Source of the DNA: UBA8522 sp049287565
GTDB lineage: Bacteria; Acidobacteriota; Aminicenantia; Aminicenantales; UBA8522
DNA: 8,993 bases
Direction: 5' to 3'
NCBI GenBank assembly: GCA_049287565.1
Contig: JBAQGA010000212.1
Span: 1 to 8,993 of the forward strand
Positions within the stretch are counted from its first letter, which is position 1. Each line of letters opens with the position of its first letter. The notes under the pieces are model-generated. The model did not search any database. It was given only the letters and a program-made list of their open reading frames with translations, and was not told where the DNA came from. This document shows positions 5,847 to 8,993 of the stretch, in pieces. The translations under genes and the position numbers were made by a program.

Positions 5847-6974
5847 TCAATAATATCGCCCGATCATCGGATGTTCGACAATGAACTTCCTCAGGGTCAG
5901 CGGGTCGACCATGCCCTGACAGCGATAGACGATTTTTCCCCCGGGTTCGACGATGAGGGTATAGGGTAAGGCGCCCTGCCAGGCCGGGTCAATCGTTTCG
6001 ATGAGCGGGTAGATGCTCTCGCCCGTGAAGATGCAGTTCTTGTTGGAAGCCTTGTTTTTCTTGAGAAACTCGAGAGCCCGGTCGCGCTTATCGGCCTTAT
6101 CGGCACTGATGGAAACAAAGTCAAAGTCCCGGCCGCGGTACATGCGGTCGGTTTTAACGAGCTCGGGGAATTCTGCGGTGCACGGCGCGCACCATGTCGC
6201 CCAGACGTTGATAAGACGGAGTTTTCCCGAGGAGTTCGCCAGAATCAGTTTTACGGCCGCCAGGTCAATCGGCTCGAGATTCACGGGCAGCTCTGCCCAC
6301 TCCTTGTAAAGCTGTTTCGTGTATCCATCCTTCCAGGCCCACTTGATGGAGCAGCCGAACACTTTGGTCGTGGCGGGCGAGGGCTTTTTGCCGGCGAGAA
6401 GCGCGTCAAGGGCGTTCCTCAAGTCTTCGGCCTTTCCGCTGCCGGGCTTTTCTTTCTCGTCCACCCGTCCCGCGTATTGGAGCAGGCGCTTTTCATCAAG
6501 GATAAAGACGTGGGGCGTGGCCACCGGACCATAAGCCATAGATGCCTTCTGCTCGTCTCCATCGTAGAGATAAGGAAAAGGAAAACTTTTGTCCCCGGCC
6601 CGGATTTTCATTTCCTCCAGCGTATCCCCGACGTCGGTGTATCCCATTTCGGCCAAGTTGAGCGCCTTCGGGCTGTTGGGTGAAATCATGACCATGCCGA
6701 CGCCCTTGGCCTGATAATCGAGACAGACGCGGATCAGCCGGTTTTCATAAGCTTGGGCCGTGGGGCAATGGTTGCAGCTGAAGACAACGACGACCAGGCG
6801 ATTCCGGTCGAAATCTTTGAGGCTCCAAGTTCTTCCGTCCGTGCCCGCCAAACGGAAATCCGGCGCTTTGGCTCCTATCGCCAAAGTCTGGGGGTCCGGA
6901 TGCGCCGGCTGAGCCGCCAGGCCCATTCCGCCCATAACCAGGATCAGGATAACCGGGTAAAATGCTCTTTTCAT
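5847..6974 (-). CDS. Secreted protein with two thioredoxin-fold (AhpC/TSA-like and TlpA-like) domains
   Basis: A 375-residue protein with an N-terminal signal peptide (MKR, then a hydrophobic stretch to about A21), so it should act in the periplasm. The first domain (about 31-195) is a redoxin with GAKAPDFRL, the redox pair C67-N-H-C70 in FSCNHCP, and a cis-proline segment VATPHVFI (151-158). The second (about 229-370) is TlpA/ResA-like, with INVWATWCAPC (C262 and C265) and cis-proline P337 in ALPYTLIV. Both active-site pairs are intact, so a thiol-disulfide reductase role is likely; the substrate is unknown. Start: ATG at 6974, preceded by GGAGGG ten bases upstream. A GTG six codons earlier would place that ribosome-binding site inside the coding region. 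It follows the baeRF gene by 36 bases in the same direction and may be in its operon. C208 and C352 are extra cysteines outside the CxxC pairs. Confidence 0.88.
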   Translation of the reverse strand: MKRAFYPVILILVMGGMGLAAQPAHPDPQTLAIGAKAPDFRLAGTDGRTWSLKDFDRNRLVVVVFSCNHCPTAQAYENRLIRVCLDYQAKGVGMVMISPNSPKALNLAEMGYTDVGDTLEEMKIRAGDKSFPFPYLYDGDEQKASMAYGPVATPHVFILDEKRLLQYAGRVDEKEKPGSGKAEDLRNALDALLAGKKPSPATTKVFGCSIKWAWKDGYTKQLYKEWAELPVNLEPIDLAAVKLILANSSGKLRLINVWATWCAPCTAEFPELVKTDRMYRGRDFDFVSISADKADKRDRALEFLKKNKASNKNCIFTGESIYPLIETIDPAWQGALPYTLIVEPGGKIVYRCQGMVDPLTLRKFIVEHPMIGRYY

Positions 6975-7010
6975 CGAATTCGGACCCTCCACATGGGATC
7001 AATGATATGT

Positions 7011-8153
7011 TTAATAGCGGAACACGGCAGCTAACGATCCGGTATCAGGCATTGTTCCCGGCCTGACCACATAGACAGTCCCTCCGTTCAGGAGGGTTTG
7101 GATTGCCGTGGATTCCAATAAATCCTCGTCGCCGGTTTTTTCTTTCTTGTGTAAGTGAATCTCATCAGTGCTCGGATCAAAGGTGCCCCACTGCTGAAAA
7201 TCAGGGACGGCAAATAACAACTCGATCTGTCCATGATAAGCCGCTAAAATGATTTTTCTGAAACGGTTGGAAGCTCTCCCGGAACTGATAAATTGTTTAT
7301 ACTGGTCAGCCGCCTCTTGCTGCGCCTTCTGAAAGTAAGGTCTTACGACTGTCCAAGCCTGTGCGTGCAACTCTTTGGCACTCAACCTTTCGGGATTCCC
7401 CCAAACTCCGGCTTCCATCAAATGGGGATAAGTATTCACCTCTTTGTAAATGGGGTGGAGATAATCGACCCCTGCCAACACTAAAGGCACTCGTTCGTCC
7501 CTAACCAACTCATGCAAACCCTTATCAATCCTCCGAAAGTATCGCTTGATGTTATCCTTGCTATCAACTTCAGACCCATGCGTAACAGACGAAAGTTTGC
7601 CCTGCCCTCCTGATAAACCCGAATGCATCTGGAGCTCTTTCCAGGAATCGTCATCCCTGAGGGTCTCAGCAAGATTCTTCGGAACGTCGGCCAGAGAAAC
7701 CTCGTTTACGCTGTAATGTGTGCCTTGAAGCAGTCTGACCTTGTTCTGACTGAGAGCCAAAATATAATACCGTCCGTCGCCACTGAGTAGGGGAAGAAGA
7801 GGTCTGATGTGAAAACGGTCGGCGACAAACAGCAATTCCTTAAAAGCGAACGGGAGCAAGTAGCAGCGAAACACTTCCGGAGAAAGAAACATCCCAAGTC
7901 CGTCGCTTTGGTGTTGCTGGAAAAGATCGTCCTGCAAAAGTTGCTGGGCCGATCCCAGCAACTCCCTTGCTTCGGGAGCGGGGATCCCTCGTGCAATCAA
8001 GCGTTCCTCAGCCTCTCGAATCAGATTCTTAAACCGAATCAGATCCTGCTGGGTTTCTGGCCCAGAACGGTGCATGGGCATAAAAACTGAGACACACGGC
8101 CCTCGGTGTATATCCATCAGTAACTTCAGATTATTTCTTGTTAATACATTCAT
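7011..8153 (-). CDS. Bacterial archaeo-eukaryotic release factor homologue (baeRF family 3 type)
   Basis: A 380-residue soluble protein of the baeRF group, bacterial relatives of aRF1/eRF1 thought to act at the ribosome in termination, rescue or stress; the exact role is not established. Recognisable stretches are VSVFMPMHRSGPETQQDLIR (21-40), HQSDGLGMFL (81-90), DRFHIRPLLPLLSGDGRYY (112-130), LALSQNKVRLLQG (132-144), PLVLAGVDYLHPIYKEVNTY (223-242), AAYHGQIELLF (304-314), QWGTFDP (321-327), TLLNGGTVYVV (353-363) and a C-terminal AAVFRY. The order fits an N-terminal domain, an eRF1 domain-2-like core and an L7Ae-like C-terminal domain. A Gly-Gly-Gln triplet (182-184, in SGLSGGQGK) sits between the core strands and the helix around NIKRYFRRIDKGLHELV, as GGQ does in eRF1. 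Start: ATG at 8153 with AAGGAGA (8161-8167) seven bases upstream, the best ribosome-binding site in the window. It has its own promoter and precedes the redox gene. Confidence 0.88.
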   Translation of the reverse strand: MNVLTRNNLKLLMDIHRGPCVSVFMPMHRSGPETQQDLIRFKNLIREAEERLIARGIPAPEARELLGSAQQLLQDDLFQQHQSDGLGMFLSPEVFRCYLLPFAFKELLFVADRFHIRPLLPLLSGDGRYYILALSQNKVRLLQGTHYSVNEVSLADVPKNLAETLRDDDSWKELQMHSGLSGGQGKLSSVTHGSEVDSKDNIKRYFRRIDKGLHELVRDERVPLVLAGVDYLHPIYKEVNTYPHLMEAGVWGNPERLSAKELHAQAWTVVRPYFQKAQQEAADQYKQFISSGRASNRFRKIILAAYHGQIELLFAVPDFQQWGTFDPSTDEIHLHKKEKTGDEDLLESTAIQTLLNGGTVYVVRPGTMPDTGSLAAVFRY

Positions 8154-8180
8154 AGGCTTGTCTCCTTTTCATTGTTATAT

Positions 8181-8198
8181 GGTAGCACATACACTACC
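8181..8198. promoter_or_regulatory. Inverted repeat in the baeRF leader
   Basis: GGTAG and CTACC arms (8181-8185 and 8194-8198) flank eight bases. As - strand RNA the interior could also pair through G-U wobbles. It lies just upstream of the AAGGAGA ribosome-binding site, and next to a TATAAC box (8174-8179 on the - strand) that lacks a good -35. It could be an operator or a leader hairpin affecting translation. No effector can be named. Confidence 0.35.
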
Positions 8199-8260
8199 GA
8201 CGCTGGAGGGTCAGCTAATGAGAATTCACGCGCCAATTTTTTCTTGTCCCATCGTCAGGG

Positions 8261-8290
8261 ATGATAAGACGTGATACGTAGGGATGTCAA
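8261..8290 (-). promoter_or_regulatory. Probable promoter of the baeRF gene
   Basis: On the - strand a perfect -35 TTGACA (8285-8290) and a -10 TATCAT (8261-8266, 5 of 6) are separated by 18 bases. Transcription would begin near 8254 and leave a leader of about 100 bases containing the 8181-8198 inverted repeat. The rest of the 8154-8388 gap holds no gene. An imperfect long-loop hairpin (CTCATG 8345-8350 with CATGAG 8366-8371) lies just past the thioesterase stop without a T run. Confidence 0.6.
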
Positions 8291-8388
8291 GTTGAGCTCA
8301 AATTATGTATACGGGTTGCCGCAGTCCAAACCAGGCTCTGCAATCTCATGCCCTTCCCGAGCCATCATGAGGTCGCCACTATTTTTTC

Positions 8389-8799
8389 TTATTTTTTGAT
8401 CGGGGTGGGCTTCCAGTCCTTATCTACGGCGACGAACAAAACTTCGGCTTCCGTTACGCTCACCGTCTCCTGGCTGTCCGCCCGGGTGGCCTCGACCTCG
8501 ATCTTGATGGTGATCGAAGTGTGTCCGACTCTGACTGTCTCCGTGTAGAAGCTGACCAAGTCGCCCAGGAAAGCCGGCTTGTGGAAGACGATTTTGTCCA
8601 TGGCCACGGTGACGAAGTTATAGGGTCCGCAGGTCTTCCGCGCCTGAACCGCGGCAGCCAGGTCGATATGGCTCAGGATGATACCCCCGAAGATAGTGCC
8701 GTGTTTGTTGGTGTCGCGAGGAAGGAGCGTCACGCGAAGGGCGGGATCCCGGTATTCCTCATGGCGGCAGGCATCGTCGTCAACCTTTTCCTGTAGCAC
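8389..8799 (-). CDS. YciA-like hotdog-fold acyl-CoA thioesterase
   Basis: Cytoplasmic enzymes of this family hydrolyse acyl-CoA thioesters to free acid and CoA. The 136-residue product is a single hotdog domain of the usual length. Motifs are LLPRDTNKHGTIFGG (25-39), the central hotdog helix LSHIDLAAAVQA (42-53), MDKIVFHKPAFLGDLVSFY (67-85) and VGHTSITIKIEVEA (91-104). D46 aligns with D44 of Haemophilus YciA, the proposed catalytic residue. Chain-length preference cannot be told from sequence. The start is uncertain. The GTG at 8799 is the only start codon that follows the in-frame TGA and keeps the whole domain, but no ribosome-binding site precedes it. It is separated from the downstream baeRF gene by 235 bases that include a promoter, so it is probably its own unit. 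Identity is clear at family level; the exact subfamily is not. Confidence 0.88.
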   Translation of the reverse strand: MLQEKVDDDACRHEEYRDPALRVTLLPRDTNKHGTIFGGIILSHIDLAAAVQARKTCGPYNFVTVAMDKIVFHKPAFLGDLVSFYTETVRVGHTSITIKIEVEATRADSQETVSVTEAEVLFVAVDKDWKPTPIKK

Positions 8800-8843
8800 A
8801 AGCGGTCGGTGCGGTCAAAGGGGCGTTGTCCAGGGACCGGCAC

Positions 8844-8871
8844 ATACTATTCACAATTGGGGTTTTGTCTA
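8844..8871 (-). promoter_or_regulatory. Possible promoter of the thioesterase gene
   Basis: On the - strand TAGACA (8866-8871, 5 of 6 to the -35 box) and TAGTAT (8844-8849, 4 of 6 to the -10 box) are 16 bases apart, giving a leader of about 40 bases to the GTG at 8799. A modest match; this 194-base stretch up to the window edge holds no gene I can support. Confidence 0.35.
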
Positions 8872-8912
8872 TAGGGCGTATACGTGAAGCGGGTGCTGGA
8901 ATTATCGGGGTA

Positions 8913-8947
8913 CGGGAAAAATAGTCGGCAAGGAAGGCGCTGACCTT
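8913..8947. repeat. Short dispersed repeat, copy 2; possible - strand terminator
   Basis: This is the partner of 5722-5756. Read on the - strand it contains GTCAGC and GCCGAC arms that pair with one mismatch around a 9-base loop, followed at once by TATTTTT, the layout of an intrinsic terminator. Just beyond it, at the window edge, the - strand reads AAAAAGAAATAG, which could be a lysine-rich C-terminus and stop of a gene outside the window. The repeat may therefore be a recurrent terminator type, but with only a fragment visible this is tentative. Confidence 0.35.
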
Positions 8948-8993
8948 AAAACGGCTGGATTGAAACCGTCGAGCCGAGCTATTTCTTTTTCGG

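Noticed and set aside
6975..6992. GTG start giving a six-residue longer redox protein
   Set aside because: It would place the GGAGGG ribosome-binding site inside the gene and spoil the normal MKR start of the signal peptide.
8803..8992. Open - strand frame running from the right edge into the start of the thioesterase gene
   Set aside because: It crosses the possible terminator and promoter, and apart from similarity to the short repeat its translation shows no domain.

Overview
The window looks like a diderm (Gram-negative-type) bacterium with fairly GC-rich DNA: it carries lpxC for lipid A synthesis next to UDP-GlcNAc precursor genes, and a secreted thioredoxin-fold protein. Gene content hints at a lineage such as Acidobacteriota or Aminicenantota, but that placement is a low-confidence guess.

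Left half (about 149-4743, + strand): a tight cell-envelope cluster, lpxC - small TPR gene - glmU-like gene - glmS. The last three overlap by 4 and 1 bases, so they are probably co-transcribed and translationally coupled. A promoter can be read before lpxC and another before the TPR gene. GlmS makes glucosamine-6-phosphate, the GlmU-like protein should acetylate glucosamine-1-phosphate, and LpxC performs the committed step of lipid A synthesis. The N-terminal uridyltransferase half of the GlmU-like protein appears to have lost its active site, while the acetyltransferase half is intact. A strong inverted repeat at 16-62 probably ends an upstream transcript.

Middle (4744-5846): a short convergent gap, then on the - strand a type II toxin-antitoxin pair (RHH antitoxin, RelE/ParE toxin) with a clear sigma70-type promoter and repeated operator-like boxes. 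Next comes the wreck of a TolB-like/TPR protein, a short repeat that recurs near the right edge, a hairpin and a triple GGAATTG repeat. This is the accessory-looking, more AT-rich part of the window.

Right half (5847-8799, - strand): a YciA-like acyl-CoA thioesterase, a bacterial homologue of archaeo-eukaryotic release factors (baeRF family 3 type), and a secreted protein with two thioredoxin-fold domains. The last two are 36 bases apart and may share a transcript. The release-factor homologue has a Gly-Gly-Gln triplet where eRF1 carries its peptidyl-tRNA hydrolysis motif. No rRNA, tRNA, CRISPR array or intact transposase was seen.

The best candidates for something under-described are the GGQ-bearing baeRF protein and the GlmU homologue with an apparently dead uridyltransferase domain.
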